59,445 nt of DNA, from the NCBI GenBank assembly GCA_947467145.1, contig CANIGJ010000026.1:1-59445 (forward strand), read 5' to 3'. The notes beneath the pieces were generated by a model that was not told the origin of the DNA, did no database searches, and saw nothing but the letters and a program-made list of their open reading frames with translations. The position numbers and the translations under genes are program-made. Positions within the stretch are counted from its first letter, which is position 1; each line of letters opens with the position of its first letter. Positions 16,895 through 26,063 of the stretch are shown in pieces. The stretch comes from Rhodospirillaceae bacterium. Lineage in GTDB: Bacteria > Pseudomonadota > Alphaproteobacteria > Rhodospirillales > UBA2165.

Positions 16895-18007
16895 ATGATG
16901 GCTGTCTCAACCCGCCCCCCGTTCCGCGCCGATCACGTTGGCAGCTTCCTGCGGCCGCAGGAATTGCTCGCCTTGCGCGACAAGGTCAAAAAGGGCGAAG
17001 CGACCAAGGCGCAGTTGACCGCGCTCGAGGATCAATCGATCCGCGATCTGGTCGCGATGCAGGAACGGCTCGGCCTGCATGCCATCACCGACGGCGAATT
17101 CCGCCGCGACGGCTTCCACACCGACTTCCTCGATAAAGTCGGCGGCATGAAGTTCAAGATGATCCCGCCGGAAGAGCGCGCGCGGGTGGGGTCCATCGGC
17201 GGCCCGTTCATCGCCGCAGTCGACGGTAAGCTGACGCGCCCGGCCGGCGGCATGGAGATCGACAATTTCAAATTCCTGAAGAATGCGACCAAGGAAACGG
17301 CGAAGATCACCATCCCGTCGCCGACAATGCTGCATTTCCGTGGCGGGCGTAAGGCGATCAGTGAGACGGCCTATCCCGACATCGACAAGTTCTTCGACGA
17401 TGTCGCCAAGCTGTATCGCGACGAGATCAAGGCGCTCGCCGATGCCGGCTGCAAATATGTGCAGTACGACGATACCAACCTTGCCTATCTGTGCGATCCG
17501 GCGTTGCGCGAGCAGGCGCGGGCGCGCGGCGACGATCCGGACAAGCTGCCGAGCCTGTACGCCAAGCTGATCAACGATTCGATCAAGGGCCGTCCGGCGG
17601 ACATGGCGGTCGCCATCCATCTGTGCCGGGGCAATGCCGAGAGCAAATGGTTTGCCCAAGGCGGCTACGAGCCGATCGCCGAAGCCATGTTCAACGAGCT
17701 CGAGATCGACGGCTTCTTCCTCGAATACGACGACGAGCGCTCGGGCGATTTCGCGCCGCTGCGCTTCGTGCCGAAGGGCAAAACCGTTGTGCTCGGCCTC
17801 ATCACATCGAAAACCGGCGCGTTGGAGAACAAGGCGGACGTCGAACGCCGCATCGACGCGGCGGCGAAACATATTTCCATGGATCAGTTGTGCCTATCGC
17901 CGCAATGCGGGTTCGCATCCGCGTCGCAGGGCAACAAACTGAGCGTGGCCGACCAGGAAGCGAAAATGCGGCTGGTCGTCGACATTGCCAACGAGGTTTG
18001 GCACTGA
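16895..18007 (+). CDS. MetE-core methyltransferase family protein (cobalamin-independent methionine synthase catalytic domain)
   Basis: A single-domain relative (370 residues) of the C-terminal catalytic half of MetE. The zinc ligands expected for the family are visible: His and Cys in 'AIHLCRGN', a Glu in 'FFLEYDDERSG', and Cys in 'SPQCGFAS'. The N-terminal 'FRADHVGSFLRP' and 'GEFRRDGFHTDFLDKVGG' are hallmark segments. It lacks the folate-binding N-terminal half of full MetE, so the methyl donor may be a protein, a corrinoid or a simple methyl compound. A MetV-MetF fusion lies 2 kb downstream, hinting at one-carbon metabolism. An AGGAG precedes the ATG. Confidence 0.85.
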   Translation: MMAVSTRPPFRADHVGSFLRPQELLALRDKVKKGEATKAQLTALEDQSIRDLVAMQERLGLHAITDGEFRRDGFHTDFLDKVGGMKFKMIPPEERARVGSIGGPFIAAVDGKLTRPAGGMEIDNFKFLKNATKETAKITIPSPTMLHFRGGRKAISETAYPDIDKFFDDVAKLYRDEIKALADAGCKYVQYDDTNLAYLCDPALREQARARGDDPDKLPSLYAKLINDSIKGRPADMAVAIHLCRGNAESKWFAQGGYEPIAEAMFNELEIDGFFLEYDDERSGDFAPLRFVPKGKTVVLGLITSKTGALENKADVERRIDAAAKHISMDQLCLSPQCGFASASQGNKLSVADQEAKMRLVVDIANEVWH

Positions 18008-18055
18008 CCTTAAACTTTAGCGACAGGTCGCGGTGCGGCCTTCAGGGGAATTGTT

Positions 18056-18997
18056 ATGGAATTGGATTCGCACTTCTGGCTACGCCTGCTGGAAATCATT
18101 TACGTCAACATCATCTTGTCGGGTGACAACGCAGTCGTCATCGCGCTGGCCTGTCGCGGCTTGCCCGCGCACCAGCAGAAATGGGGCGTGCTACTCGGCG
18201 CCGGTTGCGCGGTTGTGCTGCGGATTGTGTTCACCATCTTCATCGCTTACCTGCTGACGGTGCCGTACCTCAAGGTCGTCGGCGGCGTGCTGCTGTTCTG
18301 GGTCGGCTACAAGCTGATGATGCCGCAGGATGACGGCGAGCACGTCACCGAGGCGCAGAGCCTAATGCAGGCCGTACGCATCGTGCTGATCGCCGATGCG
18401 GTGATGAGCCTCGACAACGTCATCGCGGTGGCGGCTGCCGCCAAGGGTGACTACACGCTGCTCATCATCGGGCTGGTCATCAGCGTGCCGCTGGTGGTGT
18501 ACGGGGCGACCTTGCTGATCAAGCTGATCGACAAGTTCCCGTCGATCGTGCCGGGCGGGGCGGCGCTGATCGGCTATATCGGCGCCGAGATCATGGAAAC
18601 CGATCCGGTGTGGCAATCGTGGATCGAAGGCCACATTGTCGCGCCGCATCTGTTGCTGCCGTTGCTGGGCGCCATCCTGATCGTGTTGTTCGGACGGATC
18701 GCGGCGCCGAAGGCCACGCCGCCGCTGACCAAGGAGGCGGCTGCGGGGGCGGCGATCATGAGTGCGCGCGTGCTGTTGATGCGCTCGCCTCTGGTCATCG
18801 CGTTCCTGGCCAGCATCTTCGGTTACACGGTCGCGGGGTATGATGAGATCGTCGTCGGACATCTGACCGAATTCGATCATGTGGTCGAAGGCTTGATGCC
18901 GATCCTGGCGGCGATCATCGCGATCGTGGTCGGCGAAGGCATCGCGCGCCTGGCCAACAAGCTGCGCGGTAATACTGGTATGTTTGCGTCGTTGTAA
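18056..18997 (+). CDS. TerC family integral membrane protein, copy 1
   Basis: A 313-residue membrane protein of the TerC/YjbE/Alx superfamily. The two inverted motifs are present: 'NIILSGDNAVVIALACRGLP' near residue 18 and 'IADAVMSLDNVIAVAAAAKGD' near 115, whose acidic residues are thought to bind metal. Family members are linked to manganese export or to loading of exported metalloproteins. It is followed after 77 bases by an equally long paralogue. No metal riboswitch could be recognised in the 48-base upstream gap. Confidence 0.9.
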   Translation: MELDSHFWLRLLEIIYVNIILSGDNAVVIALACRGLPAHQQKWGVLLGAGCAVVLRIVFTIFIAYLLTVPYLKVVGGVLLFWVGYKLMMPQDDGEHVTEAQSLMQAVRIVLIADAVMSLDNVIAVAAAAKGDYTLLIIGLVISVPLVVYGATLLIKLIDKFPSIVPGGAALIGYIGAEIMETDPVWQSWIEGHIVAPHLLLPLLGAILIVLFGRIAAPKATPPLTKEAAAGAAIMSARVLLMRSPLVIAFLASIFGYTVAGYDEIVVGHLTEFDHVVEGLMPILAAIIAIVVGEGIARLANKLRGNTGMFASL

Positions 18998-19074
18998 TCG
19001 TTAAGGCGCATCCCCTATGGGGCGCGCCTCAATTATTATCTTTCTTGGAAGTTCGTAACGGAGTCTGAGCGGCA

Positions 19075-20016
19075 ATGGAATTCTCGAGTCCTGATTTTTG
19101 GTTTGGTCTTCTCCGGATCATTTTCATCGACATTATTCTGTCGGGCGACAACGCAGTGGTGATTGCACTGGCGTGTCGTGGTCTGCCGCCGCAACATCAG
19201 AAGGTTGGTGTGATCCTAGGCGCAGGGGCGGCGGTGACGCTGCGCCTGATCTTCGCGATCTTCATCATCTATCTGCTGGGCGTGCCGTTCCTGAAGATCT
19301 TCGGCGGTCTGCTGCTGTTCTGGGTCGGCTACAAGCTGATGATGCCGCAAGGTGGCGACGAGGATATCCACTCCGGCTCCAACCTGTTCCAGGCGGTGAA
19401 GATCATCGTCATCGCTGATGCGGTGATGAGCCTGGATAACGTCATCGCGGTTGCTGCCGCCTCTAAGGGCGATGTCTGGCTGCTGGTCATCGGCTTGCTG
19501 ATCAGCATTCCACTGGTGGTGTTCGGCGCAACCTTGCTGCTGAAAATGATCGACCGCATGCCCTGGATCATTCCGGGCGGCGCGGCGCTGATCGGTTATA
19601 TCGGCGCCGAGATCGCGCTGAAGGACATCGTCTGGCAGGACTGGATCGACGCTAACTATCATTGGGCGCATCTGGCCATTCCGCTCATGGCGGCGGTCGG
19701 CATCGTCATCGTCGGCCGGCTAGTGGCGCCCGCGCCGCATGCCAAGGTCGGCAAGGAAGCGGCGGGCGCGGCTGCCCTCTTCGGCATCCGGGCCCTGCTG
19801 CAGGCGGTGATCGTCCGCAGCCCGCTGCTGCTGGCCTTCGTGGGCAGCCTGTTCGGCTACGGCTGGGAGGAAATCGCCATCATCGAGAACCGCGAAGCGA
19901 TCAAGGGCGTCGATACTGCCTTCCATTCGCTGCGCCCGATGTTCGCGGCGATCATCGCCATCGTGGTGGGCGAACGCGTCGCGCGCTGGATTCGTCCCGC
20001 GCCGGTGGCGGCTTGA
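19075..20016 (+). CDS. TerC family integral membrane protein, copy 2
   Basis: The second TerC gene also encodes 313 residues. Its N-terminal two thirds closely match the previous gene ('DIILSGDNAVVIALACRGLPPQ', 'IADAVMSLDNVIAVAAASKGD', and an identical 'LLFWVGYKLMMPQ'). The C-terminal third diverges ('LLQAVIVRSPLLLAFVGSLFGYGWEEIAIIENREAIKG'). A tandem duplication followed by divergence is the simplest reading. GGAG stands upstream of the ATG. Predicted role: manganese or related metal homeostasis at the inner membrane. Confidence 0.9.
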   Translation: MEFSSPDFWFGLLRIIFIDIILSGDNAVVIALACRGLPPQHQKVGVILGAGAAVTLRLIFAIFIIYLLGVPFLKIFGGLLLFWVGYKLMMPQGGDEDIHSGSNLFQAVKIIVIADAVMSLDNVIAVAAASKGDVWLLVIGLLISIPLVVFGATLLLKMIDRMPWIIPGGAALIGYIGAEIALKDIVWQDWIDANYHWAHLAIPLMAAVGIVIVGRLVAPAPHAKVGKEAAGAAALFGIRALLQAVIVRSPLLLAFVGSLFGYGWEEIAIIENREAIKGVDTAFHSLRPMFAAIIAIVVGERVARWIRPAPVAA

Positions 20017-20079
20017 TTTCAGGTTCTTAGTAGGATTTATCCCATTTCTGCCCATTGGTCAGATTTTGGGATAATTTAA

Positions 20080-20107
20080 TTGACAGCGTCCGGCGTGTCG
20101 GCACAAT
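20080..20107 (+). promoter_or_regulatory. Promoter candidate placing the start site at the metV-metF start codon
   Basis: A perfect -35 TTGACA (20080-20085) is followed after 16 bases by CACAAT (20102-20107, 4/6 match to TATAAT). Transcription would begin about 6-8 bases later, at or next to the ATG at 20114. No Shine-Dalgarno sequence precedes that ATG. Together these suggest a leaderless mRNA. Confidence 0.5.
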
Positions 20108-20113
20108 GCCGCC

Positions 20114-21607
20114 ATGCCGGACGTTCTTACTACCTACCCGAAGCGTGGCGCTGACGGGCTGGTCAACGGAGAGCGCAGCCGCGGTGTGTTACGCCGCTGG
20201 GCCGTTGCGCATTCGCGGACCCTCGAACAGTTCTACAATTTCTTCAATGCACTGCTGCCTTACGTGCGGCCGATCATCGTCGCGCTGCCCGAGCCGTTGG
20301 CGGAAAAGGTGTTCCGCGCCATCGAGAAGCCGGCCAAGCAGGCGATGTTCGGTTGCCATATGTGCGGCACCTGCATCCTGTCGGCGACCGGCATGTCGTG
20401 CCCGATGAATTGCCCGAAAAACCTGCGCAACGGCCCATGCGGCGGCGTGCGCGACGGCGGCATGTGCGAGGTGAAGCCCGAGATGCCCTGCGTCTGGCTC
20501 GACGCCTGGCAGGGCTCGGCGCAGATGCGCGATGCCTCCAAGATCAAAATCATCCAGGCTCCGCTTGATAGGCGCACGCAGGACCGTTCGACCTGGGTGG
20601 CGCTGGCGCGTGGGGATCATTCCAAAAGCGGGCTCAACCTCGTGGCCGAGCCCAATCCGCAGGCACATCCACTGCCGCCGGCCGGCGCGTTGGAGCGCAA
20701 GATCGAATCCGGCGTCTTCGTGGTCACGACCGAATTCAATCCGCCCGATACGGCGAACCCGGACAAGATCAAGGCCGAGGCGACCGAACTGCTGGAACTG
20801 TGCGATTCCGTCAACGTGACCGACGGGGCCGGTGCCAACACCCATATCGGCAGCTTTGGCGTCTGCGCCCTGCTGGCCCAACAGGGCCACGATCCGGTGA
20901 TGCAGATTTCCTGTCGCGACCGTAATCGTATCGCGATCCAGGGCGATGCGCTGGCCGCCGCCGCGCTCGGCATCAAGAACGTGCTGTCGCTGACCGGCGA
21001 CGGCATGCAGCAGGGCGATCAGCCGGGCGCCAAACCGGTGTTCGATCTCGACTGCACCTCATTGCTCGGCATGTTGCGCAATATGCGCGACGAAGCGCGC
21101 TTCGATTCCGGCCGCAAGATCGTCGATGCGCCGCGCTTCTATCTCGGCGCCACCTCGAACCCGACGTCGGTTCCCCCCGCTGTCGAGGTCGGTCGTTTGG
21201 CGAAAAAGATCGAGGCCGGTGCCCGTTTCATCCAGACGCAATATGTTTTCGATATGGAAGCCTTCATGGAATTCCATAAGCGCTTCGTCGGCGAAGGCCT
21301 ATCGGAGCATTGCCGCTATCTCGTCGGCGTCGGTCCCTTGCGTACCGCGAAGTCCGCGCGCTGGATGCGGGAAGCTGTCGCCGGGGTGCGCATCCCCGAT
21401 TCCTATATCGAACGCATGGAACGCGCCGTCGATCCGCGCGCCGAAGGCATCGATTATTGCGTCGAAACTATCCAGCGCCTGCGCGAGCTGCCCGGGATCG
21501 CGGGGGTCCACATCATGGCCTTCCGCCAGCGCGACGCGCTGCGTGAAGTGATCGAACGGTCCGGCCTGTTGGATCGCAACCGCCAGGCCTTGATCCGTCA
21601 CTCCTGA
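20114..21607 (+). CDS. MetV-MetF fusion: cysteine-rich MTHFR C-terminal-type domain plus methylenetetrahydrofolate reductase
   Basis: A two-part protein of 497 residues. The N-terminal part has eight cysteines at about 81, 84, 87, 96, 100, 109, 118 and 126, with the typical 'TGMSCPMNCPKNLRNGPCGG' signature of the MTHFR_C/MetV family, known as the zinc- or cluster-binding partner of MetF in acetogens. From about residue 190 it is a methylenetetrahydrofolate reductase barrel ('GVFVVTTEFNPPD', 'DSVNVTDGAGANTH', 'LTGDGMQQGDQPGAKPVFDLD', 'ATSNPTS'). It should interconvert methylene- and methyl-tetrahydrofolate, with the Cys-rich part passing electrons. Association with the nearby MetE-like protein is plausible. 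Confidence 0.86.
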   Translation: MPDVLTTYPKRGADGLVNGERSRGVLRRWAVAHSRTLEQFYNFFNALLPYVRPIIVALPEPLAEKVFRAIEKPAKQAMFGCHMCGTCILSATGMSCPMNCPKNLRNGPCGGVRDGGMCEVKPEMPCVWLDAWQGSAQMRDASKIKIIQAPLDRRTQDRSTWVALARGDHSKSGLNLVAEPNPQAHPLPPAGALERKIESGVFVVTTEFNPPDTANPDKIKAEATELLELCDSVNVTDGAGANTHIGSFGVCALLAQQGHDPVMQISCRDRNRIAIQGDALAAAALGIKNVLSLTGDGMQQGDQPGAKPVFDLDCTSLLGMLRNMRDEARFDSGRKIVDAPRFYLGATSNPTSVPPAVEVGRLAKKIEAGARFIQTQYVFDMEAFMEFHKRFVGEGLSEHCRYLVGVGPLRTAKSARWMREAVAGVRIPDSYIERMERAVDPRAEGIDYCVETIQRLRELPGIAGVHIMAFRQRDALREVIERSGLLDRNRQALIRHS

Positions 21608-21700
21608 ACGGAGCCCTGCTTCGGAATGGCGAGGGGTGAAGAATCCGGCGAATCCGTTGTAGACTGCGGCATTGGGGGCCAGAACGGCCAAGGGGGATAG

Positions 21701-23101
21701 ATGTCGTACGATTATGATTGCCTGGTCATAGGCTCGGGCCCGGCCGGGCAGCGCGCCGCCATCCAGGCGTCCAAGCTCGGCAAAAGCGTACTTTTGATCG
21801 AACGCCAAGCCGTCGTCGGCGGCGTGTGCATCAACACCGGCACGATCCCCTCCAAGACCTTGCGCGAAGCCGTGCTGCACCTGTCCGGTCACCGCGAACG
21901 CGGCATCTACGGCGCGTCCTATTCGGTGAAGCAGAACATCACCATGCACGATCTGCATTTCCGCACCGAGCGCGTGATCAGTCATGAAATCGACGTCACG
22001 CGTCACCAGCTGCAACGCAACCGCATCGAGGTCGCGGTTGGTAGTGCGAAGTTCGTCGACGCCCATACGGTGTTGATCGAGGATGTGCCGGGGCGTGGTA
22101 GTCGTAACGTGACGGCCGAACGGATCGTCATCGCCACGGGCACGCAGGCGACGCGCGACAAGAACATACCGTTCGATGGCCAGCACATCATGATCAGCGA
22201 TGATATTCTCACGCTGGAAAAGCTGCCGCGTTCCTTGACCGTGGTCGGTGCGGGCGTCATCGGCATCGAATATGCGACGATTTTCGCGACACTCGGCGTG
22301 CGCGTTACCCTGGTCGACAAGCGCGATCGCTTGCTGCCCTTCATCGATCGCGAGATTACCGATAACCTGGCCTACCAGATGCATCAGAACCGCGTGACCT
22401 TGCGCCTCGGCGAAGAGGTCAAGGCGATCGAGCCGACGGCCGATGATAAGGGCGATCGGGTACGAATTACATTGGTCAGCGGCAAGCAGATCGTCAGCGA
22501 GGCCGCGCTTTATTCGATCGGGCGCACCGGCGCCACTGAAGCGCTCGATCTTCCGGCGGCGGGCATCAAAACCGACGATCGCGGCCGCCTTATCGTCAAT
22601 GAACATTTCCAGACCGAGCAACCACATATCTATGCGGTCGGCGATGTCATCGGCTTTCCTTCGCTCGCCTCGACCTCGATGGAGCAGGGACGTCTTGCGG
22701 CCTGTCATGCCTTCAATACTCACGCTGAAAGCGTGCCGTCGCTGTTTCCCTACGGCATCTACACCATTCCGGAAATTTCGACGGTCGGGCGCAACGAGGA
22801 AGAACTTACCCGTGACGGCGTGCCCTACGAGATCGGCAAGGCGCAATATAAGGAAATCGCACGTGGCCAGATCATCGGCGATAGTGCCGGCCTGTTGAAG
22901 CTGATCTTCAATCTGGAAACGCGCGAACTGCTTGGCGTTCATATCATCGGCGAAGGTGCGTCCGAACTGATCCATATCGGACAGGCGGTGCTCGCGCACA
23001 AAGGCTCGATCGATTATTTCGTCAATACGGTCTTCAACTATCCGACCTTGGCGGAATGCTACAAGACGGCAGCCTTCGACGGCATCAATCGTTTAGGTTA
23101 A
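21701..23101 (+). CDS. sthA: Soluble (Si-specific) NAD(P)+ transhydrogenase
   Basis: SthA is a cytosolic flavoprotein moving hydride between NADPH and NAD+. The 466-residue protein has the FAD motif 'VIGSGPAGQRAAIQASKLG' near residue 9 and the second nucleotide motif 'VVGAGVIGIEYATIFATLG' near 180. In place of the redox-active CxxxxC of dihydrolipoamide dehydrogenase it has 'GGVCINTGTIPSKTLREAV', with only the first Cys, which is diagnostic of SthA. The ATG at 21701 follows AGGGGGAT. Its stop overlaps the stop of the converging amine oxidase gene by nine bases. Confidence 0.9.
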   Translation: MSYDYDCLVIGSGPAGQRAAIQASKLGKSVLLIERQAVVGGVCINTGTIPSKTLREAVLHLSGHRERGIYGASYSVKQNITMHDLHFRTERVISHEIDVTRHQLQRNRIEVAVGSAKFVDAHTVLIEDVPGRGSRNVTAERIVIATGTQATRDKNIPFDGQHIMISDDILTLEKLPRSLTVVGAGVIGIEYATIFATLGVRVTLVDKRDRLLPFIDREITDNLAYQMHQNRVTLRLGEEVKAIEPTADDKGDRVRITLVSGKQIVSEAALYSIGRTGATEALDLPAAGIKTDDRGRLIVNEHFQTEQPHIYAVGDVIGFPSLASTSMEQGRLAACHAFNTHAESVPSLFPYGIYTIPEISTVGRNEEELTRDGVPYEIGKAQYKEIARGQIIGDSAGLLKLIFNLETRELLGVHIIGEGASELIHIGQAVLAHKGSIDYFVNTVFNYPTLAECYKTAAFDGINRLG

Positions 23102-24325
23102 GGCGAGTAGCACCGCTGCGGCTGCCGCGAAGCCGGTTTCGTTGGCGCCGTTGACCGTGCCGAAATGCGGCAGCGAGCAGGCTTCGCCGGCGAAAAAGAT
23201 ACGCTCATTGATCGGGTTGGTCAGCGTGTCGCGCACGCCGGCGGCACCCGGCACGGCGTAGGAATAGCCGCCACCGATATAGGGATCGCTGCGCCAGTGG
23301 CTGGTGTCCGCGCCGATACGCGCCTTGCGGATATCCGCGCCGAACGCTTTCACCAATTGGCCTTCGGCGAAATCAACCATCGCTGCGGTGCCCTGCTTTT
23401 CCAGCTGTTCGGCGAAGCGCCCGGCTAGATAGCCGATGGCGATGTGATAGCCGCCCGGCTTGATCTGAAAGCGGACGGTTTCTTCGCCTTGGTGTTCGAA
23501 CTGTACATGACTGTTGTCGGCGAGGCCGAAAACATCGCGATCGAAGGCGAGTGCGACTTTCTCCGCCGTGCCGAGCGGCAGGCGTTCCAGCGCATCTTGG
23601 TAAGCTGCCGGCAGGGCAGGTTCGAATTTGATGCCGCCGCGCGCCAGAACCGCAGTGGAGGCTGTGACGATGATCGCGCGGCACGTGATCGCGCCCTTGA
23701 TCGTTTCGACCCGCACACCTGACTTGTCCCACACGATCCGTTCGACCGGTGTGGACAGTGCAACCGGCACGTCCGCGCCGTAAGCGGCGAGCAATGCGCC
23801 GTAGCCCGGCTTGACCCGGAGATTGACGCCGTCGCGATAACGGCTTTGATCCAACGTCGAGCAGAATTCGGGTTCGGCACCCGAAAGTGCGGCATACCAG
23901 GTGGAGAACATGGACTGGAAACGCGGATGGGTTGGGATGACCTCGGAGGCCGGCACATCGACGCCCGCAGCCCCCATCTTGTCGATCGCTTCAAAGGCGG
24001 CGTCGAAATAGGCATCGCGTTCGGCCATGATGGCCTCATCGGCCCAGCCTGTGGCAGTCCACATGCGCGACGAACGCGGCATTTCGTCGAACTGCACGCC
24101 GCTTTCGGCGGCATATTTGGCGAAGAAATTGTCCTCGGAATGATGCAGCCAATAGGCACCCGGATCCCACGGCATGCCGGAGAGGTCTAGGGTCGTGGCG
24201 CGCCCGCCGATGCGGTCCTTGGCTTCCAGGACCTGGACGGTGCAGCCTTGCGCGAGAATGGTTTTGGCGGCGGATAGGCCGGCGGATCCGGCCCCGACCA
24301 CGACGACATCGACGTCTGATTTCAT
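23093..24325 (-). CDS. FAD-dependent amine oxidase / oxidoreductase
   Basis: A 410-residue flavin monoamine-oxidase-family enzyme. The N-terminal dinucleotide motif is 'VVVGAGSAGLSAAKTILAQGCTVQVLEAKDRIGGRATT'; the C-terminal FAD segment is 'INERIFFAGEACSLPHFGTVNGANETGFAAA', where GTVNGA is the family's FAD-contact loop. No signal peptide is seen, so it is probably cytosolic. It is the last gene of a minus-strand run with an extradiol-type dioxygenase, an aldolase and two Bug proteins, suggesting oxidation of an amine or a saturated ring intermediate in catabolism. Substrate unknown. Confidence 0.86.
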   Translation of the reverse strand: MKSDVDVVVVGAGSAGLSAAKTILAQGCTVQVLEAKDRIGGRATTLDLSGMPWDPGAYWLHHSEDNFFAKYAAESGVQFDEMPRSSRMWTATGWADEAIMAERDAYFDAAFEAIDKMGAAGVDVPASEVIPTHPRFQSMFSTWYAALSGAEPEFCSTLDQSRYRDGVNLRVKPGYGALLAAYGADVPVALSTPVERIVWDKSGVRVETIKGAITCRAIIVTASTAVLARGGIKFEPALPAAYQDALERLPLGTAEKVALAFDRDVFGLADNSHVQFEHQGEETVRFQIKPGGYHIAIGYLAGRFAEQLEKQGTAAMVDFAEGQLVKAFGADIRKARIGADTSHWRSDPYIGGGYSYAVPGAAGVRDTLTNPINERIFFAGEACSLPHFGTVNGANETGFAAAAAVLLALT

Positions 24326-24364
24326 GCGGCGTGTTTAGCCGAAATTTGCGGGCCGCGCATCCGT

Positions 24365-25330
24365 CTATCGTGGGACAGGCTTCACGGCCTTGGTGACGCC
24401 TTCGAAGTTCTGCGCGAACTCGGGCGGCGGTTCCGGCCCCCACACATAGAACGAGACATCGAGCGGCCAATTCTTGGCCTCCCACGCGGCATCGTCGGCG
24501 ATGTAGTCGATATCGCAGAAATATTCCGCCAGACCGCCGTGCGGATCGCGGATATACCAGAAGAAGTTGGAGCCGAGCGCGTGCCGCCCGACGCCCCAGC
24601 CATTGCGGTAGCCCTTGCGGATCATGGCTTGGCCCCCGAGCCCGATGCGGTCGATATCGTCGACCTCGAAGCTGGCGTGATGGAAGCCTACCTTCTCGTC
24701 CTGGATGATGGCGATGACATGGTGATCGCTGCCGCCCGGCGGGCGCAGGAACGCGATCAGATGTTCGGAACGGTCCGACATCACTAGGCCAAGCACGTTG
24801 CGGTAGAACGCGAGCTTGGCCTCGAGATCGGGTGTGAAATGGATCAGATGTCCGAGGCGATGCGGCACGACCTGGGCATCGGCCTCGATGCTGCCCTTCT
24901 GATTTTGGCGCGTGTAATGGCCGGGCCCGTTGGTGCGAAAGGGCAGGCCGGGTTGCTGCGGCATCAGCCCGCCATTCGACGGCGCTGCCGCGCCGACATG
25001 AACGTTGTAGAGCATGCCGTCGGCATCGGTGAACCAGATGCCGTCATAGGGCGTGGCCTTGGGTATATCGACCAGACGCACGCCGGGATAAGCTTCGGCG
25101 CGTTGCTTGACCTGGGCCAATCCTTCGGACGTTGCGCCGAACGACAGATGATGCAAGGTGCGTTCCTTGCTTTCGGTGAGCACGACCTGATCCTGGTCAC
25201 GCCCGACACAGCGCAGAACCGCGCCATTGCCGTCGACACGTCCCACCAGCCCAAAATCCTCGTAAAAGGTTTTCTGGGCTTCGATGTCGGGCACGCCCAA
25301 CGCGAAATGATGGAAATGACGAACGGTCAT
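24365..25330 (-). CDS. Extradiol (type I) ring-cleavage dioxygenase-like VOC protein
   Basis: A 321-residue protein with two VOC domains. The second has a near-complete extradiol dioxygenase signature, 'GRHALGSNFFWYIRDPHGGLAEY', ending in the iron-ligand Glu. The two His ligands are likely in 'LGHLIHFTP' and 'GFHHASFEV'. Such enzymes cleave catechols next to the hydroxyls with Fe(II) and O2. The N-terminal domain ('FHHFALGVPDIEAQKTFY') is structural in this family. Gene order (aldolase upstream, oxidase downstream) supports a ring-cleavage pathway. The ring substrate is not predictable. Confidence 0.83.
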   Translation of the reverse strand: MTVRHFHHFALGVPDIEAQKTFYEDFGLVGRVDGNGAVLRCVGRDQDQVVLTESKERTLHHLSFGATSEGLAQVKQRAEAYPGVRLVDIPKATPYDGIWFTDADGMLYNVHVGAAAPSNGGLMPQQPGLPFRTNGPGHYTRQNQKGSIEADAQVVPHRLGHLIHFTPDLEAKLAFYRNVLGLVMSDRSEHLIAFLRPPGGSDHHVIAIIQDEKVGFHHASFEVDDIDRIGLGGQAMIRKGYRNGWGVGRHALGSNFFWYIRDPHGGLAEYFCDIDYIADDAAWEAKNWPLDVSFYVWGPEPPPEFAQNFEGVTKAVKPVPR

Positions 25331-25349
25331 GGCGCGCCTCGATGCGGTC

Positions 25350-26063
25350 CTAAAGGCTGACGCCGGCGCGGCGGCAGAGATATTCCCACGAGCGATCGTG
25401 ACCGCGCAGCGAATCCTGTCCGCCTTGCGGGCGGTTGATTTCGCCCGGGCTGAGATATTGGATCGGGCCGAGCTTCAGGCCGCTCAGGATCGCGTTGGCG
25501 TTGTTCTTGATCGACAGCGAGCATTGGACGGCATCGGGGATGTGTTTGCCGGTCACCGCGCAGCCGTGGCCGCGCATGATCACCGCCTTGCCGTGGGCCA
25601 AAGTCTTGGCGAGGTCGTGGCCCTGGTCGTTGGTGGTGACCAGCAAGTCCGTATCGCCGAATTTTTTGGCGATGTCCCAGATGTCGAGCTTTTCGCCCAG
25701 GCGGCGCGCGTTATGCACGGCAGGGCGCATCGGCACGTTGGTGATGGCGAAGGGCAGGATCTCCGGGCAATGGTTGTGCACGACGCTCGTCACGTCGGGA
25801 CGCGCCGCATAGATCGCGCCGTGGATCGGCCGTTCGATATAGATCGGCCGCCCATCATCTTTTATGGGTTTATTTTCAAGATCGAATTCCATGATGTCGT
25901 CCGGTTCGACCAGCTCGGGGCTGCGCGAGCGCGACAGGAAATAGTGATTGGGATTGTCGGGATTGCGCACGCTGATATGGCCCCAGGCATCGACCACGCC
26001 TTCGTTGGCGAGGATGCGGTTGCCGGCAACCAGTTCGCGAATAAGTGCTTTGATGTCGTTCAT
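25350..26063 (-). CDS. Class II aldolase/adducin family protein
   Basis: A zinc-dependent aldolase-like or decarboxylase-like enzyme of 237 residues. Metal ligands expected for the L-fuculose-phosphate aldolase fold are visible: Glu in 'YIERPIH', the His pair in 'SVVHNHCPEI', and His in 'MRGHGCAV'. The N-terminal 'GVVDAWGHISVRNPDN' is a family hallmark. Its start overlaps the stop of the upstream Bug gene by four bases, so it is translated from the same message. Relatives in aromatic clusters cleave or decarboxylate ring-derived acids, which fits the neighbouring extradiol enzyme, but the reaction is inferred. Confidence 0.87.
   Translation of the reverse strand: MNDIKALIRELVAGNRILANEGVVDAWGHISVRNPDNPNHYFLSRSRSPELVEPDDIMEFDLENKPIKDDGRPIYIERPIHGAIYAARPDVTSVVHNHCPEILPFAITNVPMRPAVHNARRLGEKLDIWDIAKKFGDTDLLVTTNDQGHDLAKTLAHGKAVIMRGHGCAVTGKHIPDAVQCSLSIKNNANAILSGLKLGPIQYLSPGEINRPQGGQDSLRGHDRSWEYLCRRAGVSL

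Noticed and set aside
18008..18055. Manganese (yybP-ykoY) riboswitch before the first terC gene
   Set aside because: Only 48 bases are available and none of the conserved riboswitch segments could be found.
21299..22999. 566-codon minus-strand frame opposite sthA
   Set aside because: sthA motifs are clear on the plus strand and the antisense product looks like random His/Arg/Asp-rich sequence.
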